A DNA stretch of 64,000 nucleotides, taken from assembly GCA_021029095.1 (NCBI GenBank), contig JAJOHG010000008.1, positions 434,001 through 498,000 of the forward strand, read 5' to 3'. Origin of the DNA: Phellopilus nigrolimitatus. Taxonomy: Eukaryota > Basidiomycota > Agaricomycetes > Hymenochaetales > Hymenochaetaceae. Positions 32,864-44,730 of this stretch are shown here, one piece after another. The notes under the pieces were generated by a model. That model was not told the DNA's origin and did not search any database. It saw only the letters and a list, made by a program, of their open reading frames with translations. Numbering within the stretch: the first letter of the stretch is position 1; the number at the start of each line of letters is the position of its first letter. The position numbers were made by a program, and so were the translations under genes.

Positions 32864-35800
32864 ATGGGTGGTCAGGGTAGCCAAGCCATCAAGTCTATAT
32901 GCTTAACGGCTCCCGGCAATTATATCGACCCCTGTGTCTCGTTCCAATATTTTGGCCACATTTCTTCTTTTCCTGATGCATTTATCTCGCACAGAAGTAC
33001 TGATGAATTCACCTGCAGCGGCATCTCTAACGCCCTCGAATCTACGGTTCAAAATACCCCGTCCGCTACGGCTCCGCATGCGGACAGTCGCACAGACACG
33101 ACAAAGGAGCATGGCACGGCTTTGGGCCATGTAGAGGCACGGTTTTCGTTCAGTGCACCTACGCTCTCCAATTTGGTTTCTTCATCCGGTCCTACTTCCT
33201 TTACACTCTCTAGTCAGACACTATCCAGTTCTTCAAGCCCGTTTCTATATTCGCGTCGCCAGATTCCATCATCATTCCCCACGTCCCTGAGTCTCCCGAC
33301 GACTGGACTATTACCAACGTCTTCGCAGAGTTTATCTTTGCCACAGTCTTCCTCGACAGCTGAATCAACCTCTACTTCCTCGACGAGCTCTTCAACTTCA
33401 GCCTCAAATTCAGCACCACCCTCGTCCTCTTCGGCTTCGTCCTCTTCAGCTCCGTTCTCTTCAACTTCGTCCTCTTCAGCTCCGTCCTCTTCAGCTCCGT
33501 CCTCTTCAGCTCCGTCCTCTTCAGCTCCGTCTTCCACAAGCACCACATCGCCTGAGACATCTCATACGACTTCCTCGTCCTCGCTTCCGATATCCACGCC
33601 TTCTTTTTCTCTCCCATCCCTCTCTTCTACTTCCTCGGCATCATCATCCTCACCGGGATCCACCTCCACCGGCACGTCTTCTACCGCGACAGAAACATCG
33701 TCTGGATCTTCCTCCGAGCCGTCTTCGTCTTCGAGCATGACCTTCACATCTACTACCGCCCTGACATCAACTGCATCAGGTAACAGCACATCAACAGTGT
33801 CAGGTAACAGCACATCAACAGTGTCAGGTAACAGCACATCAACAGTGTCAGGAAACGGGAGCACGAATACAACTTCGCAATTGTCGTCCACTACGTCTAC
33901 GACTTCGGGTACGGATACAGGGTCGAGCACTCAGACTTTCCCTGTTTCGACCACAGCAACAACCACAGCAACAACCAATTATGAAACGCTCACAGGTGGG
34001 TTTTGGAGTTCGAGTCCGGCCTCGACTATGACTTCGTTTTCGTCCACACACCCAACGCATTCCCGTTGGGAAGGTTCGTCCTCTACGACGGAGATGGCGA
34101 CCGTGACGTCGACGTTTGTCACGACTGTGTCTGGTCAATCGACGACGTTCACTTCGGTTGTCGTCGTTCCAAGTGGAAGTTTGAATACCGGGGGCGATGG
34201 AAACCACACGTAAGTGCATATCTTCATTTTCAATTTTTTCTTTTTTCGAGCAAGTTATATGACGCGCGTCTGACCCTTGTTCTCTGCTAGGTCTTTGTCT
34301 AAGGGGACTGTCGCTGGAGTCGTTCTCGTTTCTGTCCTTGCAGTTTCTGCTGTTGCGCTCTGGGTCTTCTTTGCCTATCGCAGGCGGCTGCGGCGCAACA
34401 TGCACCGCAGCCTGCGCTACGCGATTGGTGGTGGCGGCGGCGGCGGAGGTCGTCTTTCGGGAGCAGAACATGGAGCAAGGTCGGGAATGCGCTCGCTTGG
34501 GGCAGGACTAGGGCTAGGAGGCTTCGGGTATGCACTGGGCAGAGATAGGAGCAACAGCTCGAGCGTCCCGATACGCACCTCGCCGCTTCACGACGAGGAT
34601 GCCGATCTGGAGTCACCGCATAATCTGGGCCCAGGCCCGGGTGACGAGATGAGGGAGGCAGGAGCGGGTCTCAGAGTGCTCCCGGGATGGCTTGTGCCGA
34701 CGGACACGCCTGATGCGCCGGCAGAGAGGATGAGGGGCGGGGACGATATGCAAGATCATGGCGGAGCGATATTGGAGGGTGATGCTGCGACGGAGAGGGG
34801 CATAGGGCTACTGGAGGCCGCGGGTCTGGTAGATGCTGCTCAGCTGCCGAAGCTCGTGCACTCGCGGCGTCGGTCGTCTTTGTCGGGTATTACTCATTCT
34901 ACCCCGGGCCCTTCGCAGTCTCCGCTACGCAATTCCCTGAGCATTGAGCCGGACTCGCCCTCTTCTGGTGGCAGGGAGCGCTCGACGAGCCCGCTACTCG
35001 ATCTTCACCCCTCAGTGCTCCTGGCAAGAGACGGTCCACCTGAGGCAAGCAGGGGCAAACAGAAGCTCACCCTCGCCCGGAATGCGTCCGGCTCTGTCGA
35101 CGTGGGCAGTAAACCCCCGCCTCCCAGCGCTTGGACTTCCGGCGAGAAGGGGAAGGAGAGAGAAAAGGGGCCAGAAGCGGATTTGTCGTCCCCCGCGTCG
35201 GCAACAGCAAGCGATACGGGCACCTTTGGCCGCGTCCGTTCACGTTCGTCCACGGAAGTCTCACCGGTTAGTCACGGACGCGATGGTAACACTCTTCCGG
35301 TGACGTCATCCTCGCAAGGGCACGGCAGCGCGACGGCGTCGGGCGAGAACGAGGTCGGATACAGTTCCGGGACAGGGAGCAGCGGCAGCCACAGCGGCTC
35401 GAAGGCGAGCCACATGAGACCGAGCAGGAAGAACAGCGACGGCGCGGGGTTCCTCGTGCGCGCGGCGTCGCGGGCGCGGACGAATGTTCGCACGCGGCTG
35501 CGCCGCGCGTCGGCCTCGTCTCCGCCGCCGGGCGCGGACGACGATCCGTTCCGCGGAGAGCCGCCCAGGGCGAAGTCGAAGTCCCCTGAGCGGCGGCGGG
35601 TGTCCATCCTGAAGCCTGTGCGACCCGTCCCGTCCGCGAGCGCCCCATCGCCTTCTCCGGCCGTACGATTCGGCCTAACCTTGGGCGCCGCGCCGGCCCT
35701 GGCTGTGAAGCCGCCCTCGCCCGTCTTCCCCGCGACCCGCCAGCCGTCGTCGCTCCTGCGGTCGCACTCGCCAGGTCCCATTGCGTACTTCCCGCCGCCG

Positions 35801-36203
35801 ATCGCGCCGTCGGCTATGATGCGGCCGTTGGGGCCCGGGTCTGCTTTGTCCATTATACAGGGCACGCCGTCCCCCATGCTCACGACGGACAGCCTAGAGG
35901 GCCTGTCGGACGGCTTGCTCGACCCGCGCTTGATGACGCGCCTCCGAGAGATACACAGCGGGCAGGCGAGCGCAAGCTCGATCGGCTTGCGTGACCACGA
36001 AGATTACTCGAGGCCTATCGGCGGGGTATGCTCTTTGTTTGCTTGTGCGACTAAATTGATAACTGACACGATGCCTTTCTGCGTAGTTGGTCAAAAACCG
36101 CCCTGGGAGCTCGACGACGGTCAGCTCGCATTACTCGCAGTACTCAGGCCACTCGACTCAGCATGCAAGTGATGCACCACTCGAACCGCACTCACAACCA
36201 TAA
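32864..36203 (+). CDS. Ser/Thr-rich single-pass membrane protein with long cytoplasmic tail
   Basis: Three exons (32864-34209, 34291-36025, 36087-36203) give 1065 residues. The first exon encodes about 350 residues of Ser/Thr/Pro-rich, mucin-like sequence that should be heavily O-glycosylated. It includes tandem SSSAP units and three TVSGNSTS repeats. VAGVVLVSVLAVSAVALWVF forms one membrane helix and is followed by the basic stop-transfer AYRRRLRRN. The tail of about 600 residues is disordered, rich in Ser, Pro, Gly and Arg, with many RS/SP sites. The architecture resembles fungal wall-stress or mucin-type sensors, but no WSC or other named domain is visible. No signal peptide is seen at the chosen ATG, so the true N-terminus may lie in an upstream exon. 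Start uncertain, the rest firm. Confidence 0.75.
33777..33850 (+). repeat. Three 24-base coding tandem repeats
   Basis: Three consecutive 24-base units encode SGNSTSTV and are nearly identical at the DNA level, inside the Ser-rich ectodomain. A neighbouring tract of 15-base tcttcagctccgtcc units near 33436-33540 encodes SSSAP repeats. Both are likely to vary in copy number among strains. Confidence 0.85.
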
Positions 36204-36728
36204 CGCCGACTCATGCCCGCCCATGCCCTTAATACACCCACTGCGTACTGCGTAAGTATGTCCTATAGACACGACACATTTACTGCCCCTGTATCATTCC
36301 ACTATACACTGACCCCTTCACTTTTTCGAGCTATATGTAATCTAGCTAATTACAGCTGACCTCAGATTTCTGGCGGTACTGATGCTTGCTGGGGGGCATT
36401 CATACGTAGCTTGCACATACCTCACATAATTTTGTATTGATATTTCGACCCTAGTTGACCTTATGAAGAGTATGCCTCGCACTTTATGAACGTCAAAGAT
36501 CCGAAGGGTCAGAGCTGAGTGATGTTTGCGAGGTTTGTATATTGACCAAGTCCGATTGCTCATTTCATTTCAATCTGACCCACGGCTGCCATTACTGCTA
36601 CACATGAGCTCCAGGGGAAAGTATCTATTTCTAAAGGAATACAAACTGAAGATGCTATCTCGATATTCCACTCTTCACGTTAGTTGCAAAGATAGAGAAA
36701 AATAATGATCATAGTCAAATTGATCCAC
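36204..36728. other. Intergenic, nothing recognised
   Basis: 3' flank of the Ser-rich protein gene and of the minus-strand tRNA gene. Only short frames are present. Confidence 0.45.
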
Positions 36729-36732
36729 AAAA

Positions 36733-36828
36733 TGGACATATCCGGAATTGAACCGGACACCTCTCGCAAGCTAGGCAAGTATCCACACATGCTAAGCGAG
36801 CGTGATAAACCAACTACACCATATGCCC
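36733..36828 (-). tRNA. tRNA-Ala (anticodon AGC) with 21-base intron
   Basis: The minus strand folds as a complete tRNA. Acceptor stem GGGCATA pairs with TATGTCC through a G3:U70 pair, the alanine identity element. The D arm is GTG...CAC, and the anticodon stem CTCGC/GCGAG encloses loop TTAGCA-T. The T arm TCCGG-TTCAATT-CCGGA is intact and the discriminator is A. A 21-base intron sits one base 3' of the anticodon, the canonical nuclear tRNA position. Four T residues follow directly as a Pol III terminator. B box GGTTCAATTCC matches consensus. Confidence 0.93.
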
Positions 36829-36867
36829 TTATATATTTGCTCTGAGAGTTTTTATTCATCAAGTGTA

Positions 36868-37437
36868 CAGGGTACCATGCCTCCTTTAGACACCCAATCG
36901 AAAATTTCCTTTTTGTTTTGCAGTACATAGCCCTTTCTTATTAAACTAAAATTACACAATGAATCTTAGGTATACTAAAGGCACTCCGAAGTAATCTACG
37001 GATTTCACACAGCGGAAAAAATAAAACAAATGATTTACGAAAGCAAGGAACAGACACAGGTCGTTTAGACACCCCATCACAAACACGCCAATAGTGAGGG
37101 GAGGCAAAAGAGTGTGCACACTTTGTAATTTGACAAATTAAGTGTAGACTATGCCCTAGTTATTAGTAGTTTTATCAAGAAAAAGAGGCACGAAAAAGAT
37201 TAGGGACCACAAATCTCAACTCCACGATACTTAAAAAATGCCAAGTTTGGTACACTTTTGACTCTCAAGGATGGGCAGATCCATTTTTCTTCTCAAGAGA
37301 TTGTATACAGGTAAAGTATTCATGCCTGAATGTATGTTGAAGTTACAGAAAATTTCAAGACAAACTACCAAGAAATGAAAGAGAAAGGTGGGGTGTCCAA
37401 GATGGTGTCTAAAGGAGGCTTAGGAAACTGTATCCCT
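36868..37437. mobile_element. TIR element just upstream of the tRNA gene, putative MITE (570 bp)
   Basis: A perfect 16-base inverted repeat, GCCTCCTTTAGACACC (36879-36894) and its complement (37404-37419), lies inside longer imperfect ends, CAGGGTACC and GTATCCCT. Those ends abut TA dinucleotides at 36866-36867 and 37438-37439. A further internal copy of the motif (TTTAGACACCCCATC) lies near 37066. There is no coding capacity. TA flanks suggest Tc1/mariner ancestry, but the outermost bases do not match perfectly, so the exact ends are uncertain. Confidence 0.55.
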
Positions 37438-37439
37438 TA

Positions 37440-38499
37440 GAGACTGAAGGCGACAACGACGGAGTGTAGCCTCTCACGACGCTGGCAACAACATTTTTCA
37501 TATGTTTGTTTGTGGTGTGCTCTAACAAAAGTGCGAGCACTGACACATGACGGATTCATGCGTCAGTCGCTGTGCGAGTCCCACATCGCTGTCCAGAATT
37601 TCCATCCGGCGCATACCCGACACACGGAGGGGTAGCTACACCATTGAATATCATGTCATATGCCACACCCTCAAAATTTGCGAACAAAAAAAGGGAATAC
37701 GTAGTCACGCATGTCCAGGAGTTGTATCCCGCCCTTTTCCTGCTTACTGGCTTAACGATACTCTGGAGAGAGCTCCCTTTTGTATCTTTACACGGAGGGG
37801 GCGATATTGCTGAAGCCCGAACTGCTATTACTTCCACAGTCCGAGCCAGAGAGTGCGCGCCCACGAACCGAGGTTTCTACTTGTAGTGCTTCGCGATCAA
37901 AGGCGCTGTTCTGGGACGATGGCAGAGCTAGAACAGGTGGACTCTTTCAGCTCGCTTTTCACTATATCCAGCTGTGCAAACCATAATCGCAAGATATTTG
38001 AGTTTAACGTCCTCTAAACCCATCCGTTCAAGGGTCTAGTATGAGTTTACAGGACTGTTTTTCCGTATTTGAGTTGAGTTTCAAGTATGTAACCACATCG
38101 CGAAAATTTCTGAAAGCAAGTTCTCCGATAGCTCGAGGAAGAGAATTTTGAATTTTGTTTTAGTATGCTTTATTGATTGTGAAATTTACGTCCTCAACTG
38201 TCAAAACGAAGTTAGTGGTATGCTGTTGACACGAGGAAGAATATGAGTTACTTCATCGCCGGCTGAAGAGCATCCACGACAATGCCTCAAGTACTTCACT
38301 CGTATTGAATCTCGCTCGTGGTTTGGAGTTCGAGCTACTACGCGCGCCGGTCTTCGCACTAATTGCAGCAGTCTGATGTGCCTCCAAGCGGGTAGCTTCA
38401 GAAACAAACAAAGAAAGGAAAAAAGGAATCAGTCTTCTATATTTCTCCCAGGCCGAAACCACAGGAAGGCCAGGACAAATGATATATAATCGTCAGACG
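37440..38499. other. Intergenic, no gene seen
   Basis: Several overlapping frames at 37547-37986 on both strands lack motifs. Nothing else is identified. Confidence 0.45.
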
Positions 38500-39217
38500 C
38501 TACCCACCCGCTTCACGCCGCGCGGCCAGCTGCAGCTCCATCTGCTCGAACGCGCTCAGCACCGCGTCCTTCTTGCGCTCCTTCTCCACCCTGATCTCCG
38601 CGGGCCACGCGGCCTCGGGGACGTGGGCGCCCGCGAGCGCGACGCGCAGCTCGGCGACGGCGGCGTCGTACGCCGCGAGCGACTCCGCGTACAGGTCGTG
38701 CACGCACACGGCGCAGCCGGACATGCAGCACTCTGCAGCGCCCAACGAGCGTAAGTAATGTATTCAACATAAACAATTCATAACACGAGAGGAAGGACAC
38801 ACCGTCCGGCTGCGGCGGCTGTGGCTCCTCGGGCAGCACGAAGCCCGCAAACATGCGCGGCGCCGCTCTCGTTTTCCGCGCGGCCGGTGCCGCCTCCTCC
38901 GGTGTGCTCGCGTCGCGCGGCGCGTACGCCTCGATGTCCCGGCGGTACTCCTCCTTCCCGCGCAGAGAGCGCTCGAGGCGCTCATAGCGGCTCGACAGGT
39001 TCTGGCCGCCGCGTGCGGGGTGCTTCAGCCGAGCAAGGCGCTCGCCCGCCTGCGTGTCGTCATCGTCGTGCGCCGGGTCGTCGTGCAAACCTTGCACTGG
39101 ACTAGGTCCTTGGCTCGAGAACCGCCGCGTCTGGCGGGGAATGGGGTGCGGGCGCGTTGAGACAAGCGTTCTACGGGTTAGGCTGGTGCATAGACTGCTG
39201 CGAGCGGTGTGGTACAT
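38500..39217 (-). CDS. Oxidoreductase-like domain protein, mitochondrial
   Basis: Two exons (39217-38803, 38732-38500) give 215 residues. The N-terminus MYHTARSSLCTSLTRRTLVS is Arg/Ser/Thr-rich without acids and looks like a mitochondrial presequence. A low-complexity acidic and charged middle follows. The C-terminal domain opens with ECCMSGCAVCVHDLYAESL, the Cys-rich signature of the fungal oxidoreductase-like family (PF09791 type), then a helical end with EKERKKDAVLSAFEQMELQL. The Cys cluster may bind a metal; the biochemical activity of the family is not established as far as I know. The first in-frame ATG is at 39217, and the intron splits the Glu codon just before the Cys cluster. Confidence 0.85.
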
Positions 39218-39671
39218 GCATCCGTAGGTGGTGGTTTGGTGAGAGAATAAAAAGAGCAGAAAGCTGACGAGTCCGATCAGACGCCGATCCTTGCTGACGT
39301 CACCGAGCGTCACAAGTCATATGGAATGCTATTCAAAGCAATGCAGCGGGTATATGGAAAAACAATAACTAGTCTTCGAAGTTACTTGAACTTTATCGTA
39401 CAACACAATCGAGAGGTTTATCCAAATCACAGCTCTCGAGAAGATAGTAGGCTATAATGGTTTTATGTGGAGAATGGGAACAGGCAAGACGAGAGATAAG
39501 GATCGTGAACAGACGAGCGAAGTGTACGGTCGATGAAAAAATTGCACAGATTGAAAGGAGAATGGGGAATATTGCGAATCGCGAGGATGCGTGTGGGTGT
39601 GGGTGACGGGTAGGCGGAGTAGCGGATAAAAACAGAAAAAAAGAAAAAGAAAAAAGAAGGAGGGGATCAAA
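39218..39671. other. Intergenic between two minus-strand genes
   Basis: This holds the promoter of the oxidoreductase-like gene and the 3' flank of the channel gene. An A/G-rich tract lies near 39630-39662. No gene is seen. Confidence 0.5.
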
Positions 39672-42600
39672 TCACAGTTTGAGCTCGTCCGTGCCGGGTG
39701 GGTGTCCGTCGACGTCGACATGCCCCTTCTCGTCCATGAACGCATGCGCCGACGACGCCTCGATACCGCGCACCGCGTTGTCCTCTTCCTCTGTGCGCGC
39801 GAGCCCCAGCGCATCCTGCGGGATCCACACCGGCCGCAGCGACTCCACGCTCGCGGGGTGGTAGAAGTCCTCCGGCCCCTCCCCGTTCGCGTCCTCTGCA
39901 GTGTCCACGAGCCCCGTGCGCTCACTCTTTTCAAGGTCCACGTCGCCCTCGCCCTCGAGTGACACCTTCGCGCTCGAGCTTGCCACGGGCTTACGCTGGG
40001 AGTACGAGCTGTGCGCCGAGTCCGCACGCGTGCGCGGGGAGGCCGATGCGCCGCTCGAGCGGCCGGCTGCCGGCGCGTCCTCCGTGCGCAGAGCGATCCC
40101 GTGCGCCTTGTCCGCCAATGAGAGCGGGAGGTACTGCAGGATCGGGTCGTACGAGTTGTTGATTACCATGTGGAAGATCGCCGTCGCAACGATGAGGATG
40201 ATCATGAGAATGCCTTCGGGCAGCGCACCCGCTTTCGAGTTCTCATCGCGCGCGAGGAAGAAGAGCGCCGCGAGGCAAATCTGCTGGATGTACATCCCGA
40301 CGAAGACGTGCTGGATAGCCTTTGGGAAGAAGAGCCCGCCCGTGTCGCCGGCCGCAGGCTGATCGAACTGGTAGAGGAAGAGATACTTGTACAGCAGATA
40401 GAAGAGGAGGAACGTGAAGAACGCGAGCCCGTTTATGATCGGCGAGATGACGGAGTACGTGATAGCTGAAGGGGGAGTCAGAAAATACTGATGTATATTG
40501 AATGAACAGACTCACTAATGACGGTGATAAGCGTAGTCGCAGGGAAGAGTGTGCCCCATGAAACATTGCGCAGCGTGTACTTTATACTATACACTGATCG
40601 CGGCGTGCTTCCCATGAGGAAGAGCTTCACATAATAGATAATAAGAGGGACAATCTGCAGGAAGCCCGCCGCGGCGCCGGAAAGACCCTGGAGGACGACG
40701 TAGCTAACAGAAAGAATTAATACGCGTCGCGTAAGACAAGAAAGAACTAACGATGCACTCACGTCAAGAAGAAGTTCGACGCCTGCGGGAGGTTCGACGC
40801 GAGTAGGCTCGGGATCTCGGTGGGGTCAGAGACAAGGCCGGGGAGCGCCGCGATGATGCCCGAAGCGAGCGTCACAATCAGGAACGAGTGGATGATCTGG
40901 AAGATGAAGTAGCGCGTCATGAGGCTGAGTTCAACGCCGGTGCGGCGCGGGATGCCCTCGAACTTCGCGAGCAGACGCAGGACGATCGGGAGCAACATCA
41001 TGAGCACGGAAAGGAGGACTGGCGGCAGGATACCCTGGATGATGCCGATTACGATGGGTGGGAGCGTGCAGATCCACGCGAGCCAGCTGTACGTGGTGCA
41101 CAGTGTCGCGACGTTCGAGACGGCACCGACAAACGCAACTGCGATTAAATCTCAGCTTCAACGCGAAGAAGAAATGTCCATAGAGCACTTACCGGGGAAC
41201 GCCCAGAGGATGATAAGGCCCGCCGTCGCCGCGTAGCTCACGAGGAGGCGCACCTTCTTCTCGTACGGGTTCAGCCCGAGGTTGCCCCAGATGACATCCC
41301 CGGGCGCGACGTTAATGTGCTTCTCGGACATGCAGTACGGCGCGTGATGCGTGAGCACCTGCGCTGCCATGTGCGCTGCTGCCTGATTGTGGAACAGCAC
41401 GAACGCGCTGTTCAGCGGCGGGTACGTCTCCGTGGCCAGTTCCGTGTCACCGTCAGTATTGGGGCTGGAGCGCTGCTCGTCAGGCTTCGACGAGAAGCTC
41501 CCGCTGCGTTTGCCGCCGCGCGTCACGAGCCCGGCAACGCCGTGAAGCTTTCCGCGCCCGGGCGAGCGCGCGCCACGCTCGCCCAGGTCTGTCTCGCGCC
41601 TGAGGACGGCACGGCCCTCACGGAGCCCGTTGTTCGTTTCCGTAATCTCGTCGCGCGCCCACATGATGCTGTCGACCTTCTTCCCCACGAGTGGAAGCGC
41701 GAACGGTAGGGGGCCGATGGGGAGTCGGTGAGTCGGGCGGTCCTTCTCCGGCACGAGTGCTGCCGCGGTACCACGTTCCGGGTCATTCGGCCCCGCCTTC
41801 GCGTCGCCTGCCGCGCCGGCCTTGGCCTGCTTCGCGTGGGCGGCCGTCGCGGCCTTCAGGAGTGACGTCTCCGCAGACTCGAGCTTACTGCACGCCGCGA
41901 GGCGGCGGTCGTACAGCGCTGGCAGATCCTTGAGGTCGCGGTTGAGCCAAACCTTCTTCACGCCGCCCGGGAGATGTGAGTATATCTTCGCGAGCGCGCT
42001 TTCGCTGAGGAACTTCCTCGGGACGCCCGTGACGAGGATCGTGTTCGCCTGCGCGGTCGAGGCGTACGCGGGGTCGATGAGGAACTGCTGGCGTTGCATG
42101 ACGAAGTTCGCCATCTCCTTTCTTATGTTGTACCAAATCCATGCTGCGAGAAGAGATTGGCGATTCATTCATTATAGTTCATATTAAATCAGATCAACGA
42201 AAGGCACCTGTGAAGACCCATGTCAAGACGATATGCGCCGCGTAGCGCGGCTGGTCGTCCTTCCCGATGTTACCGAACGTAAATTTATCGAGTCCTGACT
42301 TTCCGGAATCCGTGTTGACCGAAGTCACGGGCATGAGGACAGCCCACGACACGAGCCATATGGGCAGCAAAATTATGACCATCATGCGGAGGAAGCGCAC
42401 GAAGAAGTACGCGTCCATGCCATTCTGCGCAATAATATTTCGGTAGTCCGCTCTCCAGACGGCGAGGGGCCATCCCAACAATTGCTTGGCAAGCGGCGGG
42501 GAACGTTTGCTGACAAAGAAAACGGGCGTCTAGGGAGCGTTTCGAGAGTAAAGTAGCATATATGCTCACCTTTCTGGGGGGATATAGGTCCGCGGCTCAT

Positions 42601-42780
42601 AGATTGCTTTAAACCGTCTGCGCAGGAGGGTGAATGCGAGAAGTTCGACGCCGAAGACTGCAGCGTTTATCCATAAGGATGTCTCGAAGGTCTTCGTCGA
42701 GGCCGTCTTCGCGCTGTCCGCGCTTGACCTGGAGAAAATGTCAGAAAAACGGGAAGTGAGAACGACGGAGCGACGCACAT
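39672..42780 (-). CDS. CSC1: Csc1/OSCA-type calcium-permeable stress-gated channel (DUF221)
   Basis: About seven exons encode an 850-900 residue multi-pass protein of the Csc1/RSN1/OSCA/TMEM63 family. The N-terminus (MSSADSAKTASTKTFETSLW) leads into the first helix (INAAVFGVELLAFTLL). Blocks seen are QLLGWPLAVWRADYRNI, FLRMMVIILLPIWLVSWAVL, the cytosolic NTILVTGVPRKFLSE region, NLGLNPYEKKVRLLVSY, GIIQGILPPVLLSVLMMLLP and NFFLTYVVLQGLSGAAAGFLQI. The last pass lies near FHMVINNSYDPILQYLPLSL, before an acidic disordered tail. Members form mechanosensitive or osmosensitive cation channels. The start codon appears to be split by the first intron (AT at 42780-42779, G at 42728). The tail phosphosites are inferred. 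Confidence 0.92.
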
Positions 42781-44473
42781 GGTGAGGGGAGAGATGAGGG
42801 GAAGATGGAGGGAGAAATTGTGGGGGGCTGCAGAGACATGAAAACGCGGCTAGTACTTATAGTTTGCTAACGGAAGGAGGAACGCAAAAGTAAGGACCCC
42901 GAAATAGCCTATTTACCCGAAACACTGATTATTTGTTCTCACGAATACAATAGACGAGTTCCACGAATAGATTACAAATTATCGGCTGACAATGATAAGT
43001 GACGTCGAGATCTACGCCCCGCCCTGTGCTGTGCTGTGCTCTGTCTGTCTCAAATACTCCACGACCCGCCGCCACCGCTATCGTGAGCTCAGACGACCCA
43101 ATAATGTTCCTAAATAATAACTTTATTCGGTTTATCTATCAGCTAGAACACCCAACTAAGGAATCATCCGATTAGTTTTCTCGCTTCCATCTGTTAGTCT
43201 GCGAGTATCTTACTGGAAGACTTCTCTCCGATCCAGAACGCATGAAGAACTGAAGATCAAGAGTCGACTTGGGAACTTCTATTCGTCTGGATTCTCTTTC
43301 AATTCTAAATCAATTTCGGACATAGTAACTTGCGTGTGCAGCATGCCTTCGAAGGCCGGCTTGGAGTAAAGGACAGCACCAGCCTTTCACGACTTTACGG
43401 CTCTGAAAATACCTAAACTCTCAAGGGAACACACGCTGGCTGATAATCCATCTATTGGGTCATCTATTCCATCACCGTACTGGCCGTGGCAGCGCTTTCG
43501 ATCGTTGCGGAGCATCGAACATTTGCGATTGTCGGTCCGCTCCGGGATTTTTATATGACCGTGTCTTCCGTTCAGTCAAGTTGGCACGTTCCACTCCACC
43601 CGCCTTGTTCGTGCCTGCAGGTTCTATTTTAAAGACTCTAAAAGCATTCAGATATTCACCGCACGGCTGTACAGACTTTCCGATTGTTGTGGCTGGTGCC
43701 TTCTTGATAGATAAGAAGACTCTAAAGGATCAGTGCGCCTCTAATCAAACTTAAGCTCACCCTTTGCATTTCTGAAACGCGCACTTCCTCCATCCTGTCG
43801 GTATATCAAGAAGCCTCAGAGTGGAGTTCAATTATTTACAGGTACGCGCTACGCGTTCTTCAAAAGCTTTGTAGAGATGCTGCCACGGGATTTATCTTGA
43901 TATAAGAATGTGTATAGATTTATGGCAAGGATAAGTTGTTGTTCTTTTTCTAAAATAAAATAAAACAGACACTGGCTCGGGACCTCCGTCAGGCCCTTCG
44001 TCGTCTTCATACCTTGACATTCATCCAGTGTTCCATTTAGTCTCAAACCCTTTTTCTGGATCTGTCGTTCCCTGAAAGCTGAATCACCACAGCCACAACG
44101 GTTTCCAATGCAACTGTGCATATAGCTATTTCTGTCATTCAATCTCGGGCCTCTGGCCCGCTGTGTAAATCAGGATGCGCTACCCAGTTTGAAAAAAAGG
44201 CGCATATACGTGTGTTTTTCCTCAGGTGGATGATGGTGCTTCAGTGTGTATGGGACCGAGTACAGGCCTGGCTTTGACGATGCGTGGGTTCTTATTTCGT
44301 TCGTGTGTGATGCGGTTAATGTACAGGTGCTGTCAGGTACATCTCGTGGATTGCAGACGTCAGCGTCGCGTGGCAGCTCAACGAGCAGGCATGGCCGCAG
44401 ACCCCAGAGCTGGGATATTGGGCCGCGCCCCGTCTCGCAAGATACGTTCTCCGCTGCACTGCAGAGCCGCTCG
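42781..44473. other. Intergenic, no intact gene seen
   Basis: This holds the channel promoter and a short (TGTGC)n tract near 43024-43040. A plus-strand frame at 43455-43754 has no motif. The end of this stretch contains the 3' side of the KRE6-like relic described next. Confidence 0.45.
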
Positions 44474-44730
44474 ACACTCGTCCTCGAGCCTGTTTTTCGG
44501 GAACGCCTGCCCGTGGTTGTCCCGCCAGGTCGTCAGGTTCGAGTTCGTATATGCCTCGCCATATCTGCAAGGTCAAATCAGCACTTCAGCAGGATAGGAA
44601 AGAGACGTCACGCATCGCTCAATGTCGGCATGGACGTGGGGAAGCTCAGCGCGGCGAGATCGATTTGGTTGAAGGCCTCGGACATGCCCAGGTTCATAAC
44701 GATGTACTGCATTCATTCGACGAAGCGCTG
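44474..44730 (-). pseudogene. KRE6/SKN1-like C-terminal fragment, decayed
   Basis: Minus-strand reading gives QRFVE, a stop, MQYIVMNLGMSEAFNQIDLA and LSFPTSM. A frame change follows, then LSYPAEVLI, a stop, and GEAYTNSNLTTWRDNHGQAF with PKNRLEDEC. These blocks, in this order, match the C-terminal end of fungal Kre6/Skn1 proteins: the MNLG block, FPT-M, the YPT-YI region, and the final NLTTW...PKN...C. Two stops, a frameshift and a shortened spacer show decay. Kre6 proteins are Golgi/ER membrane proteins needed for beta-1,6-glucan in the wall. The rest of the gene is not found nearby, so this is a fragment. Confidence 0.65.

Noticed and set aside
33214..33930. Long minus-strand Glu/Asp-rich and Val/Asp-rich frames
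   Set aside because: These are antisense readings of the Ser-rich repeats of the plus-strand membrane protein.
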